From: Purshia tridentata
Taxonomy: Eukaryota; Streptophyta; Magnoliopsida; Rosales; Rosaceae
Length of the DNA stretch: 40,155 nt
Reading direction: 5' to 3'
Assembly (NCBI GenBank): GCA_003254885.1
Contig: QANT01000820.1
Coordinates: 27,501-67,655 of the forward strand
A program made the position numbers and the translations under genes. Below the pieces are notes generated by a model. The model searched no databases. It was not told the origin of the DNA and worked only from the letters and a program-made list of their open reading frames with translations. Below are positions 1 through 9,649 of this stretch, piece after piece (position 1 is the first letter of the stretch; every line of letters begins with the position of its first letter).

Positions 1-1
1 G

Positions 2-257
2 GGGACTTACTGCTACAAGGTCATGCCGTTCGGACTTAAAAATGCAGGCGCCACCTACCAACGACTGGTCAACCACATGTTCCGATCCTCCGTTGGAAAC
101 TCTGTGGAGGTTTATGTGGACGACATGCTGGTCAAAAGCGTCCGGGCGGAGAATCACGTCCGTGACCTGGCAGACATGTTCAATGTGCTGAAGGAGTACA
201 AGATACGACTCAACCCTGCCAAATGCGTATTTGGGGTCGAGTCGAGCAAATTCCTGC
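2..257 (+). pseudogene. Ty3/gypsy reverse transcriptase fragment
   Basis: This is a partial reverse transcriptase of a Ty3/gypsy retrotransposon, open from base 2 at the window edge. The frame carries the gypsy core motif MPFGLKNAGATYQ followed by the catalytic YVDD (113-124), a DMLVKS extension and the LNPAKCVFGV block, so it covers the palm of the polymerase. Homology stops after the KFL residues near 256, where gypsy elements normally continue into the thumb and RNase H. The open frame runs on to 403 only by chance, through antisense pararetrovirus sequence. It probably belongs to the same element as the polypurine tract and LTR at 5837-6881 on the same strand, with the intervening RNase H and integrase lost or replaced. 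The family assignment is firm; the link to the downstream LTR is inference. Confidence 0.9.
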
Positions 258-1643
258 TCGCCTTTTCAATCTTTCCCCCCTGGGTTTTGAAGTTCTTGAG
301 ATTATTACTCAAGACACAAAGAGATGCTTTTAGCATTTCGCTGCGATTTTCTGAAATATATTTATCAAACCAAGAGAAAAATGGAACATTTCTCTTAATC
401 TGATGCATATACTCCAGATATTTGAGGTGAGTGGTAGTCCTCTCCTCCTGGCTGAAGTTCTCATGATACCATCTCCTTTTAGGAGCATGGTAGGGCCTCA
501 TGTACTCCTTAGTGAGTAAATCTTTATTTACTCTAAAGTCTTCTTCCTCTATAGTGAGCACATTGATGCTTGGCTCGTAGATGGATCCTTCCATGTCGGA
601 GAAGGTTGGTTCCTCCTGTCTGTACGTCGGATGAGCGATAGGGATAGATCCTTCCACTGTAAATCCATCCAAGGTTGGGCTTTTAGTCCTTTCCTCAGAC
701 TGGAAACTCCTTCGGTTATCAGCACTCCTTCTAGCGTCAGAATTTCTGGCGCTGGAACTGGCAAGACTAATTCGAGCTGATCTACTGGTCGAGAATCGGA
801 TCTCAACCTCTCCATCTTCCCTTTGGATGATCTGCTCCAATTCGTGGTTTTGTCTCGGCCTTGGAGGTACTGCTGACAGTAGTACCCCATTGATCTGGTA
901 GTGACATTATTCCAATTAATTGACTTTGGAATAACTACGTTGGCCTTCTTTAGATCTGCCACAAAGAGGGTTGTTTTTCCCCTTGGCTGCAGGCTTTAAG
1001 CCCCTAGGCTCACCGTTGTCATGACTTTGTAATAGACTCGATTGATCAAAGCCATATTTTCTGAGCCTTGGATCATATCAAATCATTGGGATTGCACGTT
1101 CAAAGATAGAGTCTTTAAGACTCCTGGGTTAGTCAGGGAGACTGAAAAATTGGGGAAACAGTTGAAAAATACTAGGCCATCGCACAATGATGATTCAACT
1201 ATTCCGAGCAAAGAATCTGTAAACTTGTTATGTCTTGTGTTGCGGACACAGACAAGCACAGATGTATTTAGTCCCGTTCTGGTGAGTGGTTTTATACCCA
1301 CCTGTACTAGTCCAATGTGGAGGTACCTGTCTACATGTTGTTGTAGCATTTCTAGGGTGAAGAGTTGGAAATCTTCCAACATATCCACGATAGACTCTGT
1401 CCTTTCATAGGTCTTGATCACATAATCACTCCGCCAATCGAACACACCTTTTTGGTAGACATCCTTGACCGGCATCTTGGGGATCGTCCAGTTGTGTAGT
1501 CTCTCCTCGAAGTCATGAAATATCATTTCTTCCGAGACGCCCATGCTGCTGGTAGCACTGGAGTCACCTGAACTGCGAGAGAAAGCTCTGCATAAACTAG
1601 CCATCTTAGTTTCACCTTGTAGCTTTTCAGTAGTCAATGGCAC
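258..1643 (-). pseudogene. Pararetrovirus ORF1 N-terminal part: movement protein and downstream linker, broken
   Basis: The segment encodes the 30K-type movement protein domain of Caulimoviridae, which acts at plasmodesmata in related viruses. Recognition rests on the conserved region from about 1110 to 1400 in the minus frame that starts at 1643; a second ATG near 1604 is an equally likely start. Breaks are visible: an in-frame TGA just below 1083, another stop near 1000, and two frameshifts between about 930 and 830, so the coding sense passes through all three frames. Below 840 the frame encodes a charged linker leading toward the capsid region and ends at the chimeric junction near 258. 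The ORF tail beyond that junction is antisense gypsy sequence. It cannot make a full protein. Confidence 0.75.
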
Positions 1644-1770
1644 CCTGGGATCAAACGTCCTTCACACGCCCACTCTGGCTTCAACGGACTTCTCCCTACC
1701 ACGACAAGTTACGGCAATTACAGTTTCGTCCTAAGACAAATGGTTAGCACAACTCCCTCTTACCGTTCTA

Positions 1771-1786
1771 GATGGCTCTAATACCA
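1771..1786 (-). promoter_or_regulatory. Methionine-tRNA primer-binding site of the pararetrovirus
   Basis: The minus strand reads TGGTATTAGAGCCATC, matching 14 of 16 bases of the plant initiator-methionine tRNA complement TGGTATCAGAGCCATG. In Caulimoviridae this site primes minus-strand DNA synthesis and defines map position 1. It lies about 130 bases upstream of the ORF1 start, the expected place. Confidence 0.8.
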
Positions 1787-2200
1787 ATTTGCACCAGGTT
1801 CGGCTAGAAGGCAAGAGATTTCAATTCATCGTTATAGAGATGGATTTGGGTTTTAGTGTGGACGATTTCCTCATGTAAATCGAGGATATTTTCCCTTAAC
1901 AGGTTATATAGTGGGTCGGTTTGGGGAGTGGTTTGCAAGCTTTGCCTAAGTGCTTGGATATTATCCTTGAGGATAAGAAGGTATCTTTCGTGGTGTCGTG
2001 GTGTCTAACACGAGTTAATAAATCAAAACGTAATAATACCATAAAGCAAATAAAAAAACTTACAGTTATAAATGCACTTCAAACTAGTGAAGAAAGCACA
2101 CTGCAAACTTTGCTGAACTGGAATATTTCACAAAGGATAGATAATTTACAATGTAAGAATGAGGGATTTTGATCGATGCCTTCACCAAGGCCTCCCCCCC

Positions 2201-2209
2201 TTATTTATA
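2201..2209 (-). promoter_or_regulatory. Probable TATA box of the pararetrovirus promoter
   Basis: The minus strand reads TATAAATAA followed by a G run, between ORF2 and the primer-binding site. This is where a pregenomic RNA promoter sits in Caulimoviridae. The call is by position and consensus only. Confidence 0.6.
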
Positions 2210-2691
2210 CACAAAGATCTAAAGAAAAGGCCAAAAAAAGTGGCCAAAAGAAAATCACGGGCCTTAAACAGGTGGCCAACAGGATAAAGTAAAAGGACAA
2301 GATAAGATTCTCAAGTGAGTGACCTTTTAAGTGTCGGCAAAAAACGACAGTCAAAAGGTAACTAGGTGGCATCCACTGTGGAGTGTCGGCATAAGGATCC
2401 AACCAAGTAGTGGGATGCAGGGAATCAGTATTTGGATGATAGAGGGAACCTTTTGCACCTCTTTTTAGGCGCCACTTAACTTTGTCGGATATCTTTTAGA
2501 TATCATCATTCCCAAGGCTCTCCGTGACAAACCTGTAGTCCTCGTCATCAGATGAGTGGTCTTCAGGAGTGGAGAGGGCATCTTGAATAAGTGCATTGAG
2601 CATGCCACGGGGAAGATCCTTGTTCTTTTCTTTTAGAATTTTAATTTGTTCCATCACAGAGTCTTTTAGACCCTTGTCTTTTTCCTTTCCC

Positions 2692-3447
2692 TTATCTTTT
2701 CGTATGGATGACTCTGGTTGGGTTAGAAATTAACTTAATTCTGAATTTTGAAGGGTGGAAGTGGAATGTATCAAATTTATCCCACCACTTCACACAGATT
2801 GACCGTACCAGCATAGGGAGATGTTCATTTTCGTCCTCATCAGGTCCTGAGATGGAATAGGTCCACTTGGCAATCCAACAGAGGTTGTATAGTGCATAGA
2901 ACCATAAACTCATGAGCCATGGTTGCACAGTGTTAGTATTAGCCATAGCAAACCTTGACAGGCAGTCGTTTAACTGGGCTGGGAGGATAGAACCAATTGG
3001 ACCCCAAATGGAAAACCATGAGATAAACCAATTTGGGAAGAACTTCGGCTTTTCCAAGGTTTGAAATCTTATGAACCATGAATGGGTATAACCTTCGTTC
3101 TGAATTATGAGGACATGTCTCCATGCTTCTGAGTAATCCTTGTAAGTGAAGAAAGGAGGACTGATCTTTTTATCAGTAAAGTAGACCCTGGCGACAGGAG
3201 AAGATGGTCCTGTAGCGATCTTCAAAAAGTCCTTTAAGGACAACACCTTTAAGATGTATAATTGAGAGAATGAAGGCATTTTAGCCTTCTTGGAGCTGAA
3301 TTTATGAAAGATAGTGGCAGAACCTGTTTCAAACAGTATTGATTCATACCAGGTCCTTTTCTTGGCTCCTTCCTTGGGATCAAGGGGATACCTAAAGTAT
3401 GAAATTATCGAAGGAATGGTGGTAAGGAGTCCTTTTAGGCTCCCCAT
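2692..3447 (-). CDS. Pararetrovirus ORF2, function unknown, 251 aa, intact frame
   Basis: This is an uninterrupted 251-residue minus-strand frame whose ATG lies 11 bases after the RNase H stop codon (3459). The sequence is rich in Trp, Phe and Tyr, with aromatic clusters such as FFPNWFISWFSIWGPIG near residues 135-150 and WLMSLWFYALYNLCWIAKW near residues 178-196. An acidic DEDENEH stretch follows near residue 205 and a basic tail closes the protein. No enzymatic motif is visible. Placement just after RNase H matches the extra ORF reported for some Florendoviruses, whose role is unknown. It is notable that this frame is open while the neighbouring polymerase and movement genes carry breaks. 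The second aromatic cluster could be read as a membrane segment, but the interspersed polar residues argue against a simple one. Confidence 0.65.
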   Translation of the reverse strand: MGSLKGLLTTIPSIISYFRYPLDPKEGAKKRTWYESILFETGSATIFHKFSSKKAKMPSFSQLYILKVLSLKDFLKIATGPSSPVARVYFTDKKISPPFFTYKDYSEAWRHVLIIQNEGYTHSWFIRFQTLEKPKFFPNWFISWFSIWGPIGSILPAQLNDCLSRFAMANTNTVQPWLMSLWFYALYNLCWIAKWTYSISGPDEDENEHLPMLVRSICVKWWDKFDTFHFHPSKFRIKLISNPTRVIHTKR

Positions 3448-3458
3448 CAGTGGGTGGT

Positions 3459-4105
3459 CTAAGCCACTGAGTGTTTTCTTGGGCCACCGCCCTTGTCCTC
3501 TGTTACCTCTTTTCCTGTGCCCTGTTCATCTTCCTTTTTCTCTTGGTTGCCCTGCAGATATTCTCTGGTTAGAAAATCAGGTAGAGAATTATTCTCTCCC
3601 TTTATAAATTCTATTTTGAAGTCAAATGCAGAGAGTATGGCCTGCCATCTAGCAAATATTTGTTTAGACGCTAGGTTTTTGACATCCTTGTTTAGGACAT
3701 CTTTGGCTGCCTTACAGTCAACCCTCACAATGAACTCCTGATTTAGGAGGTCACTTTCGAATTTTGACACACACAGGACAATGGCCAAAATTTCTTTTTT
3801 TATGGTGGACTATTTTTGTTGGGCCCCATTCCAGACTCCCGAAGTGAAACGGACCAACTGTTCGATGTCTGAGTCTGGGCCTTTTTGCTTTAGAATACCA
3901 CCGTAGCCCAATTCAGAGGCATCAGTTTCCACTATTTTAGTGGATTCGGGCCTTGCAATAGCTAGGCAAAGGAGCTCTTTAGCTCTAGCTTTAAGCTTTT
4001 GGACCGCAATTGTGTGCTGCTCAGTCCATTCCAGAGGTTTCTTCTTCAGCCTTTGGTACAGTAGTCTGCTTTTTTGGGCCAGATCCTTGAAGAAGTCAGC
4101 GATGT
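3459..4105 (-). pseudogene. Pararetrovirus reverse transcriptase thumb and RNase H, truncated and interrupted
   Basis: The minus frame above 3812 encodes the end of the reverse transcriptase (a DFFKDLAQKSRLLYQ helix) and the first RNase H strand with the active-site context VETDASELGYGG. The frame from 3788 to 3459 continues RNase H with RVDCKAAKDVL and ends in a Lys/Glu-rich tail. A TAG at 3810-3812 separates the two in the same frame. The catalytic polymerase core is missing because an LTR begins at 4106. Together with ORF2 it shows a polymerase-end to ORF2 junction with the usual close spacing. Related Caulimoviridae use this enzyme in the nucleocapsid to copy pregenomic RNA; this copy cannot. 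Confidence 0.8.
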
Positions 4106-5835
4106 TGTAACGACCCGTCCTTTTAAGTATATTATAATAGGGCCCAACATTGACTTTTGGATCTAGCAAGATTTTAGTTTTGACTTTGGGTCCGTTAGCA
4201 AGGTCTTGAGCTCACGAGTTCATTGACATGCGGCATGGGTGATTTAGAGTTACGGTTAAAAAGTTATGAACGTGATAAAAGAGCTCAAGGTTGACTTTTT
4301 AAATTATTTGGAGTTTAGAGTTGACTTTGACATGGTTACGTAGAGCTCAACTCCACGAGTTCGTAGACACATAGCATGCATCATTTGGAGCTACGGTTTG
4401 GGAAATACATGGGTGTAAAGGGAGGGGCAAACTTGTAATTTTGAGCAAAATGACTTTTAGAATTCCAAAAAATTCTGGAATTCTCTCTCTCTCTCTCTCT
4501 CCCCTTTATTTCTCACGCAGACCCCCCAGCCCGTGACTTCCCTTCTCCTCTCCCCTGTGCGCACCGTCCAGCCATTTCGGCCGACCCAGCCCCCCTCCGG
4601 CGACACCTCCAGCCGCCGACAAGCCTCCCCAGCCGCTCCTCCAGCTAGCCCAAGCCCTTTCCTCTCTCTCTCTCCCGATTTCTCTTCCCCACCTACGCGC
4701 GACTGGAGCTTCCAGCTCCAGCCATTTCCAGCGACATCAAGCGACGAACCGGCCGAGAACCACCTCCCCAACTGTCGACCATCTCTCCCCAAGCTTCCCC
4801 ACACCGGCCAGCCACATTCCAGCAAGAAATCAGCCCGGAAAACTCCCCAAAGCCGCCAGTCCTCTCCTCAAATTCCGGCCAAATTCCGGCGTCAATTTCC
4901 TCGATTTTAGGTGGGTTTTTCTCCCCTCCTTGTGGGCTTCCTTTCCCTTATTGTTTGGTGGTTCAATTTTGAGAAATGGTGGAAGATTGAATTTTGGGAT
5001 TTTAGGCCATTTTCGGGTTTAACATGGGTGTTTGAAATTGAATCAAATTGTTAAGTGTTTTAGGTAATTTCCGCCATTTTGAACATATAATCGAAGTTTG
5101 GAACGAGAAATTTAGGAAATTATTGAGGAAATTGGAAGTTTGATTGTTGGTGCTTATGCCCATTTCGGGATTTCTAGAAATTTAAGGTGTTCTTGGTGAT
5201 TTAATTGAAATTGGGCGTAATTTTCATCTTTAGGAATGATCTATTAAGGTTTAGAATAGCTAGTTTGAAGGAAATTGGAGAAATGATGAGTTGGGACGAA
5301 ATTGGACACTTTTTGGGTTGTCGAAACGACACCCGGACGATCCTCGGTCAAGTTAGATAAAATGGAGGTTAATTGAGGAAATTACCGGATTAAAAATAAG
5401 CTAGTGGCATGGGTTTTGAGTCGAGACGGAAAATAAGTTGGTTTATAGTTTGAATTTAGGATTATAGAGCGAAAGGCCTAGAACTTACACTTTCTAGTTT
5501 TTCAGTTATTATTTGGGATATTATTCTAATGTCTTACCGTTATCGTGTTAGGCGACACTCCCGAGTCCAAGGACGATCCATTCGGAGACCAAGGCTAGGC
5601 TATCTCTGTGAGTGGACTTCGTTTCCTAAACTATTTTATGAATTTAATGATTTAATTCATAGTTATATTTTGAGTTATTTGAGCTGTGATATATTTAAAT
5701 TAGAAATATATTTGGTTCGTGAGTTTGGCTTCCGGATTTCTTAAATAAGTGTTGATTTGAATTCTGGACATTGAGTTAGTTACTTTGGGTTTTATGCTTT
5801 GGCTAGACGTAAAGAAATTCAAAAGATGTTTTTAT
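4106..5835 (+). mobile_element. Truncated long LTR, TGTAAC-CCCG family, type B copy 1
   Basis: The block starts with TGTAACGACCCGTCC exactly where pararetrovirus coding homology stops. By eye it aligns along its length with the reverse complement of 36876 down to about 35190. Shared landmarks are the GAGTTCGTAGACAC block, a CT-rich tract, a Pro/Ser-rich GC-rich region, the putative splice donor TTTTAG/GTGGGTTTT (4904-4920) and the AAAGAAATTCAAAA block (5812-5825). Homology ends near 5835, so about 0.9 kb of the 3' part is missing relative to the 2.68 kb copy at 34199. No primer-binding site or internal coding region follows, so it is a solo or fragmentary LTR. Frames such as 4533-4910 are most likely not genes. 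Confidence 0.7.
4482..4500 (+). repeat. (TC)n microsatellite in LTR type B
   Basis: This is a perfect CT dinucleotide run upstream of the GC-rich part of the LTR. A degenerate CT-rich tract lies at the same place in the copies at 33760 and 36400. Confidence 0.9.
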
Positions 5836-5836
5836 A

Positions 5837-5849
5837 ACTGGGGGACTTC
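5837..5849 (+). other. Polypurine tract of the Ty3/gypsy element
   Basis: The bases AACTGGGGGACTT stand directly before the TG that opens the LTR at 5850. This is the typical polypurine tract that primes plus-strand DNA in plant gypsy elements. Confidence 0.6.
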
Positions 5850-5962
5850 TGTTTGGGAATAACAGACCCATTCAAGTCAACAGTCAATAACTCGGGCGAC
5901 GTGGGGTTTCGGATTCGACTTCCGTCTCACTGCCTTCTATCAACGGCCCATCAACACAACTC

Positions 5963-5999
5963 ATTCGGATCGGATCGTGTTACCTGATCCGATCCGAAT
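5963..5999. repeat. Perfect 14-bp inverted repeat in the gypsy LTR U3
   Basis: The arms ATTCGGATCGGATC (5963-5976) and GATCCGATCCGAAT (5986-5999) are perfect complements around a 9-base spacer. Related TCGGATCGG copies occur near 6065, 6142 and 6230, so the motif is reiterated through U3. Confidence 0.9.
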
Positions 6000-6522
6000 T
6001 GAATTTATCAAAGGTCATCATCAGAGGCAAGGCTTGTAACACACCAGTTATTCGGGTCGGATGCTCCATTCGGATCGGTGTATGTCCGAATGTCTTTCTT
6101 CAACCAACGACCTATTCAGCCATTGTGTCATCTTTCTATGTTCGGATCGGAATCAATCGCCTTCCGATCCAAACTCTGCCTGGAAAAACCAAATGCCCGC
6201 GCGGGTCGACCACATCTGGAAGCCTCACTCGGATCGGATTGGTTATTCTCAACTCATCCTCTTCCGAGCGAGCACAAACCCAGATGGCAGTTATTGCGCC
6301 TGACACTCCGAAGGTAACTTTATGCTTTGCATTTATGGCTTACTAACTCTGCCTTGCTTTCCATTAAATGCATGCGACTTCCAGCCCTTCAGCAGCCATC
6401 CCTCCTGCATTAAATGAGAAATCTGTCAGTAATCCAGCCTGTTCTGCAAGCATAGCCTCTGAAGTCTATGATCAGCCATGATCACACCTACAATCCAGCC
6501 AAAATATCCTAATCCCTTTGCC

Positions 6523-6530
6523 TATAAGTA
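6523..6530 (+). promoter_or_regulatory. Probable TATA box of the gypsy LTR
   Basis: TATAAGTA sits about two thirds into the LTR, followed by a pyrimidine-rich transcribed region. This is the usual layout of a plant LTR promoter. Confidence 0.5.
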
Positions 6531-6881
6531 AGAGCAAAACCACAAGGCAAAGGGGGCACTGAAAATTCCGAGAAAACTAGCCAAAGCCCTGAAGAAACTT
6601 ACCTAGAAACTCTACCTCTTTTCCCTCATCTTCCTCCAAAGTTCTTGCTGTGTTCTTCAGCACTCCTTGCATCTTCCTTCTTGCATTTCTCTGACTTTGC
6701 CATCGGAGTACCTTCGGCCGGTACCACACCAGTGCTTTTTTCCGTTCATTGCGCAGGAAGAAACTCAGAGATAATCTGCTGACGCGCTCGGATCGTCCAC
6801 TCGGTCGCTCAACTCGCCATGTCACCAACAATCCGCATTTAAGTTGTGTGCAAAGGTTATCAACAGATTTTTGCATCAACA

Positions 6882-8337
6882 CATGGTCCACAATATACTG
6901 GCCATAAAAAAAACTTAGTCCATAACATAGCAGTTTCCAACTCTTGTTGAGAGGAAATATGAATTTTCCATACATTTTGGGGTGAATCTAGCAAGACAAC
7001 AATAATAACTACGAAGAAGAAGGAAACAATCCCACTAGTACTAATTAAACACTATGCTATGATGTGTTCTTATTACCTTACTTTGCCCTACGCAAAAAGG
7101 TTAATGAAATTCAATAATTTGTGGTTGAGTCCACCAATTACTAGATACAACCATTATCCATCAGTACTCCTAGAGCAACTTGAGGTAAAGTTGCAAAGAT
7201 TGCTCGAAGCCTCGAACAAAGATTTGTTAACTACAATTACATACAAGTGCACAATTGATATTGGTAAATATTTCGTTAGAATAATTCTAAACCGTTAAAC
7301 TTGCAACATTACAAAAGAACATAGCTGATTAATGTTAATGATCAGGCATTCCAAATTAAGCAATTTATATATGCATGTAAGTTGTTTCTGATAACTAATT
7401 AATTACTCAACCACTTTCAACAAGTCTAGGATTTCTGAGTTTATGGGGATTGGGGTCAATTAATCAGTTTGGTGAATTTATGGATCCTATATTTTCCAAA
7501 TAGCTCAATGGTTAACTTTCGGCAAAGTCATAGTTCATGTTATGTGATAATATTGCAGAAGGGCAAAAAGGCAGGGGAGAAGAGATATAAATACCTGCCA
7601 CCAAGAGCAACTTCAGTACCTACATTCTCAAGAAAAAAATCAATTTAAGAAATAACAATTAAATAGCAGCAATTAAAACAAATAAACCTAAAGCTCAACA
7701 ACAGCAAAAATAACAGATAAGTCAATCTGGAATGCTAGAGGCATAGATTCTAGTCAAACTATTTCCTTGTACATTGCTTAAAGAAAACAAACACCAGCAT
7801 TTATTACAGACAATACTAAAATAAAAATTTACCTGCTTTTGTTCTTCAAAACCCTTTTTTCTGGAAAAGGCATTTTATGGGTAAAATTCTTTAATTTTCT
7901 TTTGAGTGAAAAAAGAGCAACCTTATTTGATGGAAAATTTTGAAGTAAAATGAAAAAGTAAATTCTTCAATTTGATGTTTGCTTAAAATTTAAAGACCTA
8001 CATTATACATCAACGCAATTCACTCTAACTCAACACAAAAAAACCAAATGAAATGAAATAAAATCAAACATCACAACCACCGTCAGCCATCATTTAAGCA
8101 TTTATTTTTTTCCTTATTTGGATGTTGACTGATGAAAGTTGTATCCCAAATAATTGTGTCGCAACTTATTAGAGAATAAATTCTCTCTCTTCTAGATCTT
8201 TCCTAGATAGTGAACACAAACTACATTCTTTGTTCATAGATATAATGTACGAAAATCTGGGTTTGATGTAGAGATAATGTATTATAGACTTCCAACCTCA
8301 TATTATGTTTTATCATGATAATCCTTCAAAGTAGTTC
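6882..8337. other. AT-rich spacer, nothing recognised
   Basis: I see no supported gene, RNA or transposon end here. The longest plus frame, 7059-7298, has no recognisable motif and is likely chance. Confidence 0.6.
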
Positions 8338-8600
8338 CACTATAAGAAAAACCTTAATAGACATCACTAATTTAATATCAGTTTTTATGTTTACTGATAT
8401 TGTAAATTTTTAGATATCAGTTAATTTTTTTGACAATATCTTAATTAATTAATATATTGCTAGTTTCTTTTTTTCGATATCTTAATTTTACACTTTCAAT
8501 TAACAAATGGATAAAAAGTGATAGCTATAATATGTTCTGATAATTATACTCTATCAAAAAATATCACGTGGGAATTTTTCCCAAGTTTTCCCCAACCCCA
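8338..8600 (+). mobile_element. CACTA-type terminus or small derivative
   Basis: The stretch starts CACTATAAGAAAAA, close to the CACTACAAGAAAA end of plant En/Spm (CACTA) elements. It continues with reiterated GATATC/TTAATATCAG words like those beyond the second CACTA end at 22134. The inverse end was not found, so it is a truncated terminus. Confidence 0.5.
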
Positions 8601-8744
8601 ATGACTCATTAGGAGTTGATCTTTAATATCAGACCACAAGGATTTCAAGGTTAAAACTGTTTAGCTTAATTATAAATCTCTCATGCTTATCAAGAAAAAG
8701 ATTAGAAATCGTGAGAAGATTTTGCTTTGATATCATTCTGCAGT

Positions 8745-8753
8745 ATTTTTATA
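8745..8753. repeat. 9-bp target-site duplication, left copy (partner 19156-19164)
   Basis: ATTTTTATA precedes the left end of the Mutator-like element, and ATTTTCATA follows its right end. Eight of nine bases match, and nine bases is the standard duplication length for Mutator-like transposons. Confidence 0.85.
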
Positions 8754-9649
8754 GGGAAATTGGCTCAAATAGACCAAAAAAATATCAAAATGACTTTTTT
8801 AGACCCTACAAAAATTTTAGGACTTTTTTAGCTTTTTGTCCCAAATGTGGACAAATATGCCCCCACCTCACCCACTAACGTCCATCTGCACCTCTGTTAT
8901 CTGCTCTATTCCTTCAGTGACCTCCCATAATCCATTCCTTAACTTCCAGAAGCTTTTACTTTGCCAACACCCCAAACCAGAGGCGAGAGAGAGAGAGAGA
9001 TAGTGACGAGGAAGAGTGACCTGGACAACAGAGCCAAGCATCCCAGACGTTTGCCGTATCCTGTGCTCCAGAGCTCCATCACCAGTTGAAGCCCCCGATA
9101 TACAAAGTGGGTCAATGCTAATTTTTGGCGAAAGGTCAGATTTTTGAACTTTGTTGTTGTTGTTGCATTTGAGGGGTTTTGGGTTGGGAGAGTGGTTGTT
9201 TTGTGGGACTCTCATGGCTTGTTTGGAATGAATATGGAGGGGGTGAGCTGAGAGCACCGAAAAAAAGAAAGAAAGAGGGATTAATGGAATATAAAGAAGG
9301 GTAAGGGGGCTTTTGGTGGTGATCAATGCTGGGTTTTTATCTTTGCGGATGATTTAAAGATAGCTTCAACCTAGATCAAAATAGCATATGCAACACTGCC
9401 ATTACCTTGAAATGCCGTGTTTGTATGGAAATTTAGGAATGGAGGCTATTAAAAAGCTTCTAATTTACCAAAAGAAGTGTTTAGGCCCAAATAAAACTCC
9501 CAAGATTTGAGTATCCATATAAACCGCTTCTGTGGTCTCTGTTGCATTTGGGGATTTTCTATTTTGTTTGAGAAGTTGGTGTTTAACTTACAGAAGCTGT
9601 ACAATCTGTCAATTAGTATGAGAATCGTTCAAATTTACAATTACGGTAA
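8754..9649 (+). repeat. Left terminal inverted repeat of the MULE
   Basis: The sequence is repeated in reverse complement at 18259-19155 with scattered mismatches and small indels, including a variable (GTT)n near 9150. The repeat ends where TTACGGTAA gives way to unrelated sequence. A minus-strand frame at 8868-9326 lies wholly in the repeat. Its degraded counterpart on the other side is broken, so it may be a leader exon rather than a gene. Confidence 0.9.

Larger units (their letters stand above)
1735..2691 (-). other. Pararetrovirus intergenic region and leader
   Basis: This is the non-coding stretch between ORF2 and ORF1 on the minus strand. It holds the TATA box (2201-2209) and the primer-binding site (1771-1786). 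The distance of about 420 bases between them is compatible with a pregenomic RNA leader. Open frames here are short and unsupported. Confidence 0.6.
258..4105 (-). mobile_element. Endogenous pararetrovirus fragment (Caulimoviridae, Florendovirus-like)
   Basis: A minus-strand block reads, from high to low coordinate, reverse transcriptase thumb and RNase H, a second ORF of unknown function, a non-coding region with TATA box and methionine-tRNA primer-binding site, then the movement-protein start of ORF1. That order crosses the replication origin of a circular genome, as expected for integrated Caulimoviridae DNA. Florendovirus is the group known for a large ORF1 followed by an extra ORF2. Capsid, protease and reverse-transcriptase core are absent. 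Several stops and frameshifts make it defective. The lower end joins gypsy DNA near 258, and the upper end is cut by an LTR at 4106. Genus assignment is from remembered family traits. Confidence 0.8.
5850..6881 (+). mobile_element. Ty3/gypsy 3' LTR
   Basis: The LTR opens with TGTTTGGGAATAAC after a G-rich polypurine tract and closes near TTGCATCAACA at 6881 (6883 is also possible). It contains a U3 part with repeated CGGATCGG motifs, a TATA box at 6523-6530, and a pyrimidine-rich R/U5 part ending in the GCTCGGATCGTCCACTCGG block. Its length of about 1.03 kb fits plant gypsy LTRs. It is the likely 3' LTR of the element whose reverse transcriptase opens the window. The 5' LTR and target-site duplication lie outside, so the ends cannot be proved. 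Overlapping small frames at 5999-6346 are not credible genes. Confidence 0.65.

Noticed and set aside
154..403. Open frame running through the gypsy/pararetrovirus junction as a fusion protein
   Set aside because: Each side reads an unrelated antisense strand beyond the junction, so the continuity is chance.
4457..4910. Pro/Ser-rich plus frame and antisense Gly-rich frame
   Set aside because: Both are within LTR type B. Composition follows base bias, and the plus frame ends at a putative splice donor rather than matching a protein.
5999..6346. Three overlapping plus frames
   Set aside because: They are inside the gypsy LTR U3 and lack any protein similarity I can recognise.
7580..7630. Possible 25-base exon on minus between AG and GT
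   Set aside because: It is too short to support without neighbours, and splice-like dinucleotides are common in AT-rich DNA.
8868..9326. 152-codon minus frame in the MULE left arm as a gene
   Set aside because: The matching sequence in the right arm is broken by stops, the composition is low complexity in part, and no family is recognised.
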